Origin: Tychonema litorale BBK16
Lineage (GTDB): Bacteria > Cyanobacteriota > Cyanobacteriia > Cyanobacteriales > Microcoleaceae
Length of the DNA: 5,498 bases
Assembly: GCF_021648855.1 (NCBI RefSeq)
Contig: NZ_JAKJHX010000187.1
Coordinates: 1-5,498, forward strand
Reading direction: 5' to 3'
Under the pieces are notes generated by a model, which was given only the letters and a program-made list of their open reading frames with translations, made no database searches and was not told the origin of the DNA. Position 1 is the first letter of the stretch. Each line of letters starts with the position of its first letter. Below, one piece after another: positions 5,435 to 5,498 of the stretch. The translations under genes were made by a program, and so were the position numbers.

Positions 5435-5498
5435 TTGCTGCTTTCATAAAAATTAATACGGGATGCGGGAAACGAGCGAGACTTTAGTCCTTCCTAGG

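Overview
The window reads as chromosome of a filamentous cyanobacterium, probably of the Oscillatoria/Microcoleus/Phormidium type. The evidence is an intact HIP1 octamer (GCGATCGC) plus several 7/8 versions, short tandem heptamer repeats (STRR type) in or beside every main intergenic gap, a small protein resembling a cyanobacteria-restricted family (probably DUF4327), and the zinc-ribbon/FHA style of Ser/Thr kinase and PP2C phosphatase common in that phylum. The species assignment is inference.

Layout. Bases 1-55 are a pure TTCCTTC heptamer tract ending 7 bases before a 739-residue gene (63-2282, +). That protein has two N-terminal zinc ribbons, a long Pro/Thr-rich linker, a degenerate kinase-like domain and a complete PP2C phosphatase domain. 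A repeat-packed gap of about 317 bases follows. It holds palindromic units, a 24-base direct repeat, a GTCAACA heptamer tract and a 25-base imperfect inverted repeat enclosing all of these. Next is an FHA / zinc-ribbon / Ser-Thr kinase gene (2600-3841, +), whose stop codon lies inside another heptamer repeat. A 72-codon gene on the minus strand (3893-4111) converges on it. A 342-base divergent region separates that small gene from pyrB (4454-5434, +), the aspartate carbamoyltransferase gene, whose ATG is 3 bases after a TAAAATC heptamer tract. The last 64 bases (5435-5498) show no recognisable gene or terminator.

How the genes may work together. The phosphatase and kinase are adjacent, co-oriented and both carry zinc ribbons, so they look like an opposing phosphorylation pair. 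The kinase FHA domain would bind phosphothreonine. The dead-kinase module in the phosphatase could dock onto a substrate, onto the partner kinase or onto a shared regulator; this is inference. pyrB is a housekeeping pyrimidine-synthesis gene with no evident functional link to them.

The most interesting observations are the pseudokinase-PP2C fusion next to an active kinase, and the repeat architecture around the kinase gene, where related heptamers lie on both sides in opposite orientation and mark the boundaries of palindromic units. No unmistakably new system is visible.
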